Virus record (IMG/VR): IMGVR_UViG_3300028802_000186
Coordinates: 1 to 56,476 of that record
Length of the DNA: 56,476 nt
Source of the DNA: a virus
Strand: one strand, 5' to 3'
Of this stretch, positions 27,094-34,314 are shown piece after piece. Each line of letters starts with the position of its first letter. The stretch's first letter is position 1. The notes beneath the pieces were generated by a model. That model did not search any database. It had not been told where the DNA came from and was given only the letters and a program-made list of their open reading frames with translations. The position numbers and the translations under genes are program-made.

Positions 27094-27686
27094 GCGCAAC
27101 CACACCGGTCGAGGGCTACCCGTACCCCCTCACGACCGACTTCGCGGACGTCCAGGATTCCTTCCGCCTGGCCATGGCGATCGACGAGGACCTGCGCGCC
27201 GAGCAGGCGCCGTTCAGGGCGTTCATCGGCCGCCCGTCGTTCATCGCCCGGCAGACGGTCACCGGCAGCGGCTTCATCGCGGGCTCCCAGAACTTCTCGG
27301 TCGGCGCCATCGAATGGGACAACACGGGCGGTCTCACAGTGGGACAGTCGTCGTGGTTGCAGCCGAACAATCAGCAGCCCTCGTGGTGGCTTTTCGGGGC
27401 GATGATCCTGGTCAACATCGTTTCTGGCACCCCGGTTGTCGGCGACATGAACATGGGTCGCATCGCCGTGAATTCCACCGATCAGGTGACGAGCCTTGTG
27501 TCCACGACGAGTTTCTTTCAGCGCAACGACGACACCAACACCGGCGGCGAGTGGATCAACGTGTTCGGGATGGCGCCCGTTTTCCAGGGCTCGGCCTTCT
27601 GCCAACTCAACCTCAACGGAAGCACTCAGAAAGCGATTCAGCTGGGGTCGCGTTTCTGGGGCATGTACCTGGGGCCGGTGAACTGA
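27090..27686 (+). CDS. Minor tail protein
   Basis: 198 residues in ATGA overlap. The N-terminus (GYPYPLTTDFADVQDSFRLA) is a short attachment motif shared in layout with the next gene; the rest is a beta-rich head. Likely an alternative or accessory receptor-binding subunit. Confidence 0.6.
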   Translation: MSATTPVEGYPYPLTTDFADVQDSFRLAMAIDEDLRAEQAPFRAFIGRPSFIARQTVTGSGFIAGSQNFSVGAIEWDNTGGLTVGQSSWLQPNNQQPSWWLFGAMILVNIVSGTPVVGDMNMGRIAVNSTDQVTSLVSTTSFFQRNDDTNTGGEWINVFGMAPVFQGSAFCQLNLNGSTQKAIQLGSRFWGMYLGPVN

Positions 27687-27687
27687 T

Positions 27688-28314
27688 ATGGCGATGCGCA
27701 AGACGCCGAACCTGCGGCTGCGTTACCCGTGGACCGATGACGTCGTCAACGCCGCCGACGTGCAGTCCATGGCGGCGGATATCGATCAGGGGCTGGTTTC
27801 GACCGCGACGCTGGGCACGAATTTCTCGAAGTTCGCTTCGGTCGCCGTGTCTCGTAATGCAGTACAGAGCATTACGAAGGGCAGCCTGACCGCGATTTCT
27901 TTCGACACAGTCGTGCTGAACAACGGGGCAAACAGCCCGCTGTCCAACGGCGCCTGGTTTAGCGCTGGTGCCCCGACCCGCCTGACCGCGCCCGTCCCGT
28001 GCGTCGTTCTGGCGGCGGGGTTCGGCGGCATCAACATCGGCTCGGCGCTGGGCACGAGCGGCGTCGTTCAGGCCACGGTCGCCATCAACGGTGCGACAGG
28101 CGGCACCGGCGTGCAGGGCGAGAAGTGGGCTCCGGTCAGCACGGTCACCGGCCAGCAGTGGGCGTCAGTGCTTTCGATGTGGAAGCTCGTGGCGGGCGAT
28201 TTCCTGGAGCTGAAGATGTTCTGGACGGGCACGCCCGCCGGGCCGTTCAACACGGACAACGTGATCCCGCCGTCGCTGAGCTTGATGATGGTCGCACTGC
28301 CCACCGTTTCCTGA
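27688..28314 (+). CDS. Minor tail protein, layout paralogous to the preceding gene
   Basis: 208 residues. LRLRYPWTDDVVNAADVQSM aligns by pattern with the N-terminus of the 27090 product (D-x-x-x-A/V-D-V-Q-x-x-x-x-A-x-I-D). The C-terminal beta region is different, suggesting domain swapping of a common anchor. Confidence 0.6.
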   Translation: MAMRKTPNLRLRYPWTDDVVNAADVQSMAADIDQGLVSTATLGTNFSKFASVAVSRNAVQSITKGSLTAISFDTVVLNNGANSPLSNGAWFSAGAPTRLTAPVPCVVLAAGFGGINIGSALGTSGVVQATVAINGATGGTGVQGEKWAPVSTVTGQQWASVLSMWKLVAGDFLELKMFWTGTPAGPFNTDNVIPPSLSLMMVALPTVS

Positions 28315-28320
28315 TTCGTC

Positions 28321-28344
28321 AGACCTTTATGAAAGGATTGGTCT
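28321..28344 (+). terminator. Weak AT-rich hairpin after the tail genes
   Basis: A 5-bp outer stem and an alternative inner stem in a 56-base gap between tail and lysis genes. Modest stability. Confidence 0.35.
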
Positions 28345-28370
28345 AAGCAGGTACGGGAGAACGGGGCGAG

Positions 28371-28685
28371 ATGACCTTGGTGAACGCGCAGAATTTGCCC
28401 TGGTATCTGATTGGGATTCTGGTTTCCGCGCTGATCGCGGTGTTCTACGCACTGCTCGGGGGGAAGGTCGTCTCCAACCGGGTCGCCGAGCTGCTGCGGG
28501 AGAGCGCCGAGAAGCGGGCCGAGATCGCCGAAGCCGGGGTGGCCGCGAATACTGAGAGCGTCAGGTCACTCGTGGAATCGGTGGGGAAGCTTATGGTGCT
28601 CGCAGAGAATCAGGACAAAGTCCTGAACGCCCTGCATCAGCGCGCGGGCCGGGGGGACACTAGAAGCCGAGGTGGTTCCTCGTGA
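28371..28685 (+). CDS. Single-pass membrane protein with coiled coil (holin-like)
   Basis: 104 residues: one hydrophobic helix at 10-30 (WYLIGILVSALIAVFYALLG), then a heptad-like charged helix to about 95. It opens the lysis region and could be a holin or spanin-like accessory. Not decisive. Confidence 0.6.
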   Translation: MTLVNAQNLPWYLIGILVSALIAVFYALLGGKVVSNRVAELLRESAEKRAEIAEAGVAANTESVRSLVESVGKLMVLAENQDKVLNALHQRAGRGDTRSRGGSS

Positions 28686-28891
28686 CGTGGTGGCGGTGGC
28701 GCAAGAAGGTGCAGCAGTCGCAGGAGGCGGTACGTGCGGCTGAGCGCCTGCGCGACACCGCCCAGGCGCAGCAGCGCCAGGTCGAGCGGATCACCCCACG
28801 CGTGGACGCTGTGTCGGCCTCCCTGCAGAAGCTGCGCACGGACAACCACATCGGACCGCTGATCGAGGCAATCCTGGGAGGCCGCGAGTGA
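28682..28891 (+). CDS. Small coiled-coil protein
   Basis: 69 residues from a GTG in GTGA overlap. A Trp/Arg-rich start (MTWWRWRKKVQQ), a charged coiled coil, then RTDNHIGPLIEAILGG. This arrangement recurs in lysis cassettes of actinophages. Role unknown. Confidence 0.65.
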   Translation: MTWWRWRKKVQQSQEAVRAAERLRDTAQAQQRQVERITPRVDAVSASLQKLRTDNHIGPLIEAILGGRE

Positions 28892-29241
28892 CGCCTCAGC
28901 TTCTGGGCACCATCGGCATCCACCTCTCGGCGGTCATCTCCACCGTCGGTCTCGTGCTCTTCGTCGGCCTGGCCCGCTTCTGGCGCTCGCGGGGCGGTTG
29001 GCACGTCTTCTGGTACATGCTGATGATCTCGTGGGTGCTGGATCTCAGCTCGATCTCTCACCTGTTCGACGCCCCCTGGTTCGTCTGGCTGCGCGTCGCG
29101 ACCTTCGCCGTCGGGATGCCGCTGGTGCTCGGCTGGCGTTCCTGGATCATTTTTGATCTTCAACTCATGCGGCGGTGGCGGACGGCGCAGGCGTACCGTA
29201 AGGCAGACAGTCGCCCGGCCGCCTGGGAGGAGCGCAGATGA
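28888..29241 (+). CDS. Three-helix membrane protein, holin candidate
   Basis: 117 residues with hydrophobic helices at about 9-29, 40-55 and 67-83 and a basic cytoplasmic tail. Immediately upstream of the endolysin and coupled to it (overlap of four bases). Topology and context fit a holin. Confidence 0.65.
   Translation: MTPQLLGTIGIHLSAVISTVGLVLFVGLARFWRSRGGWHVFWYMLMISWVLDLSSISHLFDAPWFVWLRVATFAVGMPLVLGWRSWIIFDLQLMRRWRTAQAYRKADSRPAAWEERR
29145..29158 (-). repeat. Degenerate GATCnAAAAC site
   Basis: GATCAAAAATGATC on the minus strand, one base off the core but with both flanking GATC halves intact, inside the holin candidate. Confidence 0.5.
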
Positions 29242-29966
29242 GCTGGCACGTCGCACCGGATCTCCAGGTGCTGATCAACGAGATCAAGGCAGAGCACCCC
29301 GGCGTCACGATCGGCACGATCGGGGACGAGGCGCACCAGGGAGAACCGTCCGACCACAACCCGGACAAGGACGGGTCGGTCAACGCGGCGGACCCGATGA
29401 TCGACGGGAAGCACTTCACGGCCGCCGACGCCAAGCGCCTGTTCGCCCGACTGGCCGAGCTGCTGGACCCCCGGATGGCCTATGCCATCTACAACCGGGA
29501 GATCGTGTCGACCACGGTCCAGCCGGGCAAGGTTCGGGATTACGACGGATCGGACCCGCACACGGGCCACGTGCACATCTCGGTCAAGCACACGAGCGAG
29601 TCCGACACTCGCCCCTGGCACATCACGGAGGAAGACATGCCCCTGACCGCCGCCGACGTCAAGACGCTGGCCAACACGGACAACGTGTTCAAGGCTCCGC
29701 CCGGGTCCAAGAACGCGGACGGCACCCCCAACGAGTACTGGTCGTTGGCCAGCTACGTCACGAACACGTACAACAACTCGGTGGCCGCCAAGACGTACGC
29801 CTCGCAAGCCCTCGCAGCGGTCAAGGCTCTGGGTGGCTCCGCGAGCATCGCGGCGGCAGTGGTGGCGGCTCTGCCTGCCGACCGCGATGACATCTCGCAG
29901 GCCGAGGTGACCATCGCCGTCTCGGCTGCCGTGGACGCGGCGATCGCCAAGCTGGCGGCGGCATGA
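29238..29966 (+). CDS. Endolysin, M15-like peptidase
   Basis: 242 residues. An N-terminal M15-type zinc peptidase domain: EPSDHNPDKDG gives D39/H40, and HTGHVHISVK gives H111 and H113, the metal-binding pattern of D,D/L,D-peptidases in phage lysins. Residues 130-242 are an Ala-rich helical region, possibly wall binding or multimerising. Flanked by holin candidates on both sides. Expected to cleave peptidoglycan stem or cross-bridge peptides. Confidence 0.8.
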   Translation: MSWHVAPDLQVLINEIKAEHPGVTIGTIGDEAHQGEPSDHNPDKDGSVNAADPMIDGKHFTAADAKRLFARLAELLDPRMAYAIYNREIVSTTVQPGKVRDYDGSDPHTGHVHISVKHTSESDTRPWHITEEDMPLTAADVKTLANTDNVFKAPPGSKNADGTPNEYWSLASYVTNTYNNSVAAKTYASQALAAVKALGGSASIAAAVVAALPADRDDISQAEVTIAVSAAVDAAIAKLAAA

Positions 29967-30217
29967 ACCCGTTCAAGAAGGCCCCCATCGCCACTCTGGT
30001 GGCGTGGTCGACCACTGTGCTGGCCGTGCTGGTGACGCTTCAGTCCACCGGCGTACTCGCCGGGTCCGCCGCGCACTGGGCGGACGTGGCAGCCGGAGTG
30101 CTCCAGGTGCTGCTAACCGCCTACGCCCGGCAGCATGTGACGCCCGTGGCGGCCCCGAAGGACAACCTGGGCCGGGCCCTCGTGCCTGGCAAGATCATGC
30201 CCCCGTCGGGCTTCTGA
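29963..30217 (+). CDS. Two-helix holin candidate
   Basis: 84 residues in ATGA overlap with the endolysin. Helices at about 8-28 and 38-54 with a basic start (MNPFKKAP) match short class II holins. The C-terminal 25 residues are soluble. Confidence 0.7.
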   Translation: MNPFKKAPIATLVAWSTTVLAVLVTLQSTGVLAGSAAHWADVAAGVLQVLLTAYARQHVTPVAAPKDNLGRALVPGKIMPPSGF

Positions 30218-30567
30218 TGGCCGGGCGCACCCCTCTGGCTGTGGCCAGCGTGAGCCGTCTCGTGCAGACGCCTTTCCCGGCGCCCTCGGTGGCCGGGGAT
30301 GTGACCAACGGCAACGTCAGCCCCAACGACGGGGCGACCTTCCTCGCCGTGCTATCCGGTGACACCAACCCGCACGGGCTGACGGTGACGGTGGTCAATG
30401 GGGTGGACGGGCTGACCGCCGGGCCGCGCTCGTACACGGTCCCGGGGTCAGCGTCCGGCACGCAGCTCGTCGGCCCGTTCCCGCTGCAGTTCTACGGCTC
30501 GCAGCTGCTATGGAACGTCGACTCCGCGCAGCTCAAGGTTGCGGCGTATTCCCTGCTGGGGCCCTGA
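30217..30567 (+). CDS. Small beta-rich protein at the end of the lysis unit
   Basis: 116 residues in TGATG overlap. Gly/Thr/Val-rich strands such as NGVDGLTAGPRSYTV suggest a small beta-sandwich, more like a decoration or minor tail protein than a lysis factor. The 3' end overlaps a minus-strand gene by 60 bases. Confidence 0.6.
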   Translation: MAGRTPLAVASVSRLVQTPFPAPSVAGDVTNGNVSPNDGATFLAVLSGDTNPHGLTVTVVNGVDGLTAGPRSYTVPGSASGTQLVGPFPLQFYGSQLLWNVDSAQLKVAAYSLLGP

Positions 30568-30696
30568 CTCCTCGCCGTTTTTGATCTTGCGCCTGGGCCG
30601 GTACGACCTCTGGATCTCCAGCAGTTCCCGGCGCCGGGCGTTGGCGGCTCGCCGCTCATCCGCCCGGCGCTGAGTCCGTTCCCCCCGGCTGGTCAC
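30508..30696 (-). CDS. Small highly basic protein
   Basis: 62 residues from a GTG in GTGA overlap with the upstream minus-strand gene, which supports it as real. Arg-rich (RRADERRAANARRRELLEIQ), probably nucleic-acid binding. Its last 60 bases run under the plus-strand gene at 30217-30567, so the true end may be affected. Confidence 0.5.
   Translation of the reverse strand: MTSRGERTQRRADERRAANARRRELLEIQRSYRPRRKIKNGEESGPQQGIRRNLELRGVDVP
30574..30586 (-). repeat. GATCnAAAAC site
   Basis: GATCAAAAACGGC on the minus strand at the convergent boundary, encoding K-I-K-N-G in the basic protein. Confidence 0.65.
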
Positions 30697-31202
30697 CCGA
30701 TGGGGGTCTGCGGCCCGAACGTCGGCAGGTCGGGGGCCGTCATCTGCACCGGCACGTCCATGTCGCGCGCCCAGGCCAGCAGCCGGGTCACGGTGGCGCC
30801 CGGGTCCGCCCCGTCCCACTTCGGCGCGTGCTCCACCTCGGGCACCTCGGCGAAGTCGTCCCAGTGGGTCAGCTTGTAGTGGTAGGTGATCGTCCCGGCG
30901 GGCGTGTCGATCCCCACGACGAAGTAGCCGCCCTCGAACATCGGGCTGTCGTCGGGGTGGTGTGCCTTGGACCGCCAGGAGATGTCCGCCCGCTCGGCGG
31001 CGAGGGCTGCCGTGAGGGCGCGCCGGTGGTCGTACAGCTCCTCCATCGTGTGGAAGCCGTCAGTGAGCTGCGCCGGATGGCCGCCCATGACGGGCTTCGG
31101 ACCCTCCTCGTCGGTGATCGGCCGCTGGTGCAGCTCGTACTCGTCGGCGTCGTGCTGGTGCCAGCCGTGCTGCCCGTGCGCGTGAACGATGGGCGCGCTC
31201 AT
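30693..31202 (-). CDS. Hypothetical actinophage protein
   Basis: 169 residues, His-rich at the start (HAHGQHGWHQHD). Middle part: EELYDHRRALTAALAAERA, a helix. End part: HWDDFAEVPEVEHAPKWDG followed by a helix, a motif seen in several small actinophage proteins. No enzyme signature. Coupled to its neighbours on both sides. Confidence 0.7.
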   Translation of the reverse strand: MSAPIVHAHGQHGWHQHDADEYELHQRPITDEEGPKPVMGGHPAQLTDGFHTMEELYDHRRALTAALAAERADISWRSKAHHPDDSPMFEGGYFVVGIDTPAGTITYHYKLTHWDDFAEVPEVEHAPKWDGADPGATVTRLLAWARDMDVPVQMTAPDLPTFGPQTPIG

Positions 31203-31573
31203 GCCTGCGGCCGATCCTGGACCGGCCCGAACGGCGGGAGGTCCCCGAAGGTGAGGGCCGGGTTCGGGGGGTCCATGACGGTGGCCGGACGCGGGACCGG
31301 GCCGGGCCTGCCGTAGTCGGAGCGGATGCCCGCGCGGACCATCCAGTCCTTCGCCTCGACGAGCGTGTTCAGTGCGGTGGTCAGCTCGGCGGAGTCGGTG
31401 GGGATGCGTTCCAGCAGCTCGACGGCGGCCGTGTAGATGGGCGCCGACAGGGACTGGAGTTCGTCGGGCAGGTGGGAGAACGCCAGCCAGGCGAGGGCGG
31501 TCACGACGCCGGGGTGCCGGTCGTGGGTGACCATCGCGGCGTGGTCGGCTGAGCCGATACGGGGGAGCATCAT
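31199..31573 (-). CDS. Acb2/Tad1-hairpin-like protein, anti-CBASS candidate
   Basis: 124 residues from the ATG that overlaps the HNH gene stop. Residues 28-83 form two helices: LAFSHLPDELQSLSAPIY, then LERIPTDSAELTTALNTLVE followed by AKDWMVRAGI. That layout (F-x-H-L-P, helix, I-P-x-S-x-E-x-x-x-A-L-x-x-L-x-E-A-K) matches the Acb2-type hairpin, which sequesters cyclic nucleotide signals of CBASS defence. The Pro-rich C-terminus adds nothing recognisable. The match is by eye and needs a profile or structure test. Confidence 0.55.
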   Translation of the reverse strand: MMLPRIGSADHAAMVTHDRHPGVVTALAWLAFSHLPDELQSLSAPIYTAAVELLERIPTDSAELTTALNTLVEAKDWMVRAGIRSDYGRPGPVPRPATVMDPPNPALTFGDLPPFGPVQDRPQA

Positions 31574-32079
31574 GCGGTGTCTTCCTCCTGGTTTTTGATC
31601 TTGCGGGGTTCGGCGTGCTCGGCCGGGCAGGTGCCCTCGCCGAAGTCCGGGCAGGTCGGCTCCTGGCAGCTCGGCCCGTCTATGAGGGCGAGCGCGTCGT
31701 AGCTGAGTTCGTAGAAGGGGTTCATGTTCAGGTCGTCGGCCCACTCGTAGCCGCCCGCCTCGGTCAGGTACCACCAGCCGTAGCCGTTCACGGTGTGGAT
31801 CTTCGCCGGAACCTCGCGCGGGTCGACCCCGGCCCGCCGCTCGACCACCCAGCCGACCGCCACGCACCCGGCAGCGTCGGAAAGCGTCAAGTCATGGCAA
31901 GTGCGGCAGAGCATGAGCAGGTTCCGGGGATCGTTCGACACGTCGGACCCGGCCCGGTGCACGCCGCCGATGCCACGCGTCATCCGGTGGTGCGGGTCCA
32001 GGTCCCTGAACGCACGGCAGCCCTCGCACGACCCGTACGAACGGGCCTGCGCGAGGGCCTTGGCGATCTCGAAGCTCAC
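31570..32079 (-). CDS. HNH endonuclease with extra C-terminal domain
   Basis: 169 residues. C18-x2-C21, DPHHRMTRG with H30/H31, N53 in PRNLLMLC, and C58-x2-C61-H62 form a complete zinc-stabilised HNH core. Residues 90-169 are a separate Trp/Tyr-rich part with more Cys (CQEPTCPDFGEGTC). Terminase is far away, so this may be a free-standing or homing-type nuclease, not a packaging HNH. Confidence 0.75.
   Translation of the reverse strand: MSFEIAKALAQARSYGSCEGCRAFRDLDPHHRMTRGIGGVHRAGSDVSNDPRNLLMLCRTCHDLTLSDAAGCVAVGWVVERRAGVDPREVPAKIHTVNGYGWWYLTEAGGYEWADDLNMNPFYELSYDALALIDGPSCQEPTCPDFGEGTCPAEHAEPRKIKNQEEDTA
31588..31600 (-). repeat. GATCnAAAAC site
   Basis: GATCAAAAACCAG on the minus strand, encoding K-I-K-N-Q near the HNH protein C-terminus. 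Confidence 0.6.
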
Positions 32080-32276
32080 CGGACCGGCTCGTCCGGAGCC
32101 GGGGCGTGCCGGGCGTCGACGACCTCGCGGTAGCCCTGCCTGCTGGGCGGGTAGCCCATGCCGTCGTCGCGGATGACGATGGCGTACGGGTCGCGGCCCG
32201 CCTTCTTGACCATCCGGCGGCGCTGCTTGGGAGTCATCTGTGTTCCGGCCCGTGCGATGCGGGTGGCTGTGTCCAT
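32076..32276 (-). CDS. Small basic protein
   Basis: 66 residues starting MDTATRIARAG. GAGGAG nine bases upstream favours this ATG over two upstream ones. TPKQRRRMVKKAGRDP is a basic helix common in tiny phage proteins. Its promoter dyad lies at 32293. Possibly nucleic-acid binding. Confidence 0.65.
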   Translation of the reverse strand: MDTATRIARAGTQMTPKQRRRMVKKAGRDPYAIVIRDDGMGYPPSRQGYREVVDARHAPAPDEPVR

Positions 32277-32292
32277 CCTGCTCATCTCCTCG

Positions 32293-32311
32293 TGTATGCC
32301 ACCAGCATACA
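32293..32311 (-). promoter_or_regulatory. Perfect dyad TGTATGC-N5-GCATACA
   Basis: The only perfect copy of the element. It contains TATGCT on the minus strand as a possible -10 for the 32276 gene and the operon below it. Confidence 0.6.
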
Positions 32312-32322
32312 CCACGGCGGTG

Positions 32323-32613
32323 TCAGCAGGGGCAGTGCCTGGTCTTGCTGTGTTCCGGATTCGGCCAATGCCCGGTTGCCTTCTTCTCCAGCCGGGCGCA
32401 GTGCCCCTTGACCTGCTCAGGTTTCACGTACTTGCCCAGATGGTCCAGGCAGCGGCAGAACGCGCACGGCTCCGGCCAGCGGATCTTCGCCGCCCCCTCG
32501 CCCGCCGTCCAGTAGGCGTCTAGCCGCGCCTCCCCCGCCGCACCCTTGGGGGTCACTGCGAAGGAGGCGCGGATGGCGTAGCCGAGGTCGCGGGCGAGCT
32601 GCACGAGCTGCAT
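32323..32613 (-). CDS. Cys-rich hypothetical protein
   Basis: 96 residues from an ATG after CTGAGG. EPCAFCRCLDHLGKY and a C-terminal HCPC give five Cys and several His, suggesting a zinc-bound fold. Family unknown. The next dyad element lies just downstream, so this gene ends its own transcript. Confidence 0.6.
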   Translation of the reverse strand: MQLVQLARDLGYAIRASFAVTPKGAAGEARLDAYWTAGEGAAKIRWPEPCAFCRCLDHLGKYVKPEQVKGHCARLEKKATGHWPNPEHSKTRHCPC

Positions 32614-32618
32614 GCGCC

Positions 32619-32870
32619 TCAGGATAGGGGTCGCCGGAACCGCCAGGCCCGGTACTGCCGGGGCGCGTCTCGCAGCTCCCACCACGGGTGGACGTGCAGG
32701 TGGCCGTGGGACTGGATTACCAGGCGGTCGCCGCGCACGGCTACCACCACCCCCAGCCGCCAGTAGGTGCGGGTCACGTGCCGATCGCGGTGGCCCATGC
32801 GCACCTCGTACGCGGCGATGCACCGATCGCCGACGTGCCACCGTCGGACGGGGGCACGTCGGCGGGACAT
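32619..32870 (-). CDS. Small Arg/Trp-rich hypothetical protein
   Basis: 83 residues, TGATG-coupled to the lipoprotein gene upstream. Basic beta-rich (GVVVAVRGDRLVIQSHGHLH), like an SH3-type barrel. Function unknown. Confidence 0.6.
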   Translation of the reverse strand: MSRRRAPVRRWHVGDRCIAAYEVRMGHRDRHVTRTYWRLGVVVAVRGDRLVIQSHGHLHVHPWWELRDAPRQYRAWRFRRPLS

Positions 32871-33334
32871 CAGAGCCCGGCAGCCTTGACGCCGTGGACG
32901 GCCTGAGCGTGGGTGAAGCCCTCGTACTCCAGTTGCTCGGTGAGCCCCTTGCTGGAGAACGCCTGCCCGCTCAGGTAGCTCTTGGCCGAGCGAGCGGCCT
33001 GCGCGTTCCAGTCGACGCCCAGCGAGTCCACGGCGGCCGTGGACGCCTTGGCCGGGTAGCCCTCGTATTCGAGCTGTTCGATCAGGCCCTTGCGGGAGAA
33101 GCCGTGTCCGCCGTCCAGGTAGCTGCGCGCCGATGCGGCGGCGTTGAGCTGTTCCGCGCTGATCGTCTTGGTTACCCGGGGCGTCGGCACCGCCCCGGTC
33201 GGGGTCCTGGTCGTCGGCTCGACGACCGGCGCTGATGCGGCCTGGTCGATGGCCCGGTCGGTACGGCTGGGGCTGCCGCAGGCGATCAACGCGGCCAGCG
33301 CCGCCGCGCCGAGGGCGATTCGGATCTTGCTCAT
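32870..33334 (-). CDS. Ltp-type lipoprotein with two Ltp repeats, superinfection-exclusion candidate
   Basis: 154 residues. A lipoprotein signal peptide ends in LIAC with C19 as the lipidation site. A Pro/Thr linker (about 35-55) follows. Two tandem Ltp domains sit at about 65-109 and 112-153, recognisable from SARSYLDGGHGFSRKGL and SAKSYLSGQAFSSKGL, each followed by I/T-E-Q-L-E-Y-E-G-Y/F. In the streptococcal phage TP-J34 such a lipoprotein blocks DNA entry of related phages. In an apparently lytic phage this would act during infection. GGAGGAG precedes the start. Confidence 0.8.
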   Translation of the reverse strand: MSKIRIALGAAALAALIACGSPSRTDRAIDQAASAPVVEPTTRTPTGAVPTPRVTKTISAEQLNAAASARSYLDGGHGFSRKGLIEQLEYEGYPAKASTAAVDSLGVDWNAQAARSAKSYLSGQAFSSKGLTEQLEYEGFTHAQAVHGVKAAGL

Positions 33335-33347
33335 CTCTCTCCTCCAT

Positions 33348-33360
33348 GATCAAAAACGAT
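33348..33360 (+). repeat. GATCnAAAACGAT site, full match
   Basis: GATCAAAAACGAT in the untranslated leader just upstream of the Ltp gene, i.e. a non-coding copy. Confidence 0.75.
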
Positions 33361-33386
33361 GGAATGATGCCTTGCTGCCTGCGCGG

Positions 33387-33584
33387 TTACTGCCAACCCC
33401 CGGGCGGCGGCAGGCAGGCCCTCCTGACGCCGTGGCCGTGCCGCTGCGTAGAGACGTGGCCGCCCCTGACCGTGCAGTCCCGGGTGAACTTGTCCGGCTC
33501 GGCCGGAGTGTTGCCGCCACATCCGGCGGCCGTGGTCGAGACGAGCACAACGACTGCCACCAGGGTCAGGATGAGCCGCCTCAC
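33387..33584 (-). CDS. Second small lipoprotein
   Basis: 65 residues from a GTG in GTGA overlap. Signal peptide MRRLILTLVAVVVLVSTTAAGC with lipobox AAGC (C22). The mature part is a short basic peptide with CTVRGGHVS and RRACLPP, possibly disulphide-bonded. Adjacent to the Ltp lipoprotein, it may act at the same envelope site. Confidence 0.7.
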   Translation of the reverse strand: MRRLILTLVAVVVLVSTTAAGCGGNTPAEPDKFTRDCTVRGGHVSTQRHGHGVRRACLPPPGGWQ

Positions 33585-34102
33585 GCCCCGGCCTCCAGCA
33601 TGGCGACGAAGCCGTTCGCGAGCGCCGCCATGCGCCCGACGCCCTCGTCGGTGGTGGTGACCGTGACGTACGGCTTGCCTTGGGTTACTTCGATGAAGCC
33701 CAGGACCTCGCCGGTGGCCGAGTCCAGGCCCTCGCTGCCGACGGGCAGCGAGCCCGCCACGTCGAGGAGCTTCTTCAGGAATGCGGGCCGGACGACCCGT
33801 ACGGTCTGCACTTCGTCCGGGTAGTTCCTCTCGGCCCACGCCAGGGCGGCGGGCTCGTCGGTGATCTTGACGCTCTTGCGGCCGTCGGAGTGGCCCACGG
33901 CGGCCAGCTTGGTGCCGTCCGGCAGGAACGCCCCGACCCGCTCCACGTGCATCCGGCCCATGTCGGCGGTCACCTTCGCCCGCAGCGCGTCAGCGACGGG
34001 CTTCAGCACCTTCAGGTAGGCCTCAAGCGCCGCCAGCTTCTCCGCGTCGGTCAACCCCCCGGGGCCGTCGTCGTGGACGGCCCCGGGGACGTTGTCGGTC
34101 AT
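33581..34102 (-). CDS. Hypothetical protein
   Basis: 173 residues with AAGGAG upstream. A helical N-terminus (EKLAALEAYLKVLKPVADAL), a beta part with a K-I-T-D-E-P-A-A-L-A-W-A-E block and RVVRPAFLKKLLDV, and a Val/Thr-rich strand series. It resembles small single-strand annealing accessory or nuclease-associated phage proteins, being two genes from ERF, but no family is certain. Confidence 0.6.
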   Translation of the reverse strand: MTDNVPGAVHDDGPGGLTDAEKLAALEAYLKVLKPVADALRAKVTADMGRMHVERVGAFLPDGTKLAAVGHSDGRKSVKITDEPAALAWAERNYPDEVQTVRVVRPAFLKKLLDVAGSLPVGSEGLDSATGEVLGFIEVTQGKPYVTVTTTDEGVGRMAALANGFVAMLEAGA

Positions 34103-34314
34103 GCGCACTCCTTCATCGGTTGTGGCCTGCACGCCCGCAGGGTGCGGGCAATATCGGCCCGGGTATTGGCTATCGATCGGCCCTTGCCGGGCGTGGCAGG
34201 GCAGACGAGCTGGGCGTGCCCGCAGGGGCAGCGCCAAATCTGGTGGACCCGCTGGCGGGCCAGCGTGAATCCGGCCAGCTCGAACGCGCGGCGCAGTATC
34301 GTCCCGTCCCTCAT
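34099..34314 (-). CDS. HicA-like small protein
   Basis: 71 residues in ATGA overlap. GFTLARQRVHQIWRCPCGH and GKGRSIANTRADI match small HicA-like phage proteins with a beta-hairpin and a CPC zinc-like pair. HicA toxins are RNases paired with HicB antitoxins; no HicB is seen here, so a non-toxin role is likely. Confidence 0.55.
   Translation of the reverse strand: MRDGTILRRAFELAGFTLARQRVHQIWRCPCGHAQLVCPATPGKGRSIANTRADIARTLRACRPQPMKECA

Noticed and set aside
34099-34314. Complete HicAB toxin-antitoxin system
   Set aside because: Only a HicA-like protein is present. The neighbours are an ERF protein and an unrelated hypothetical, with no HicB fold visible.
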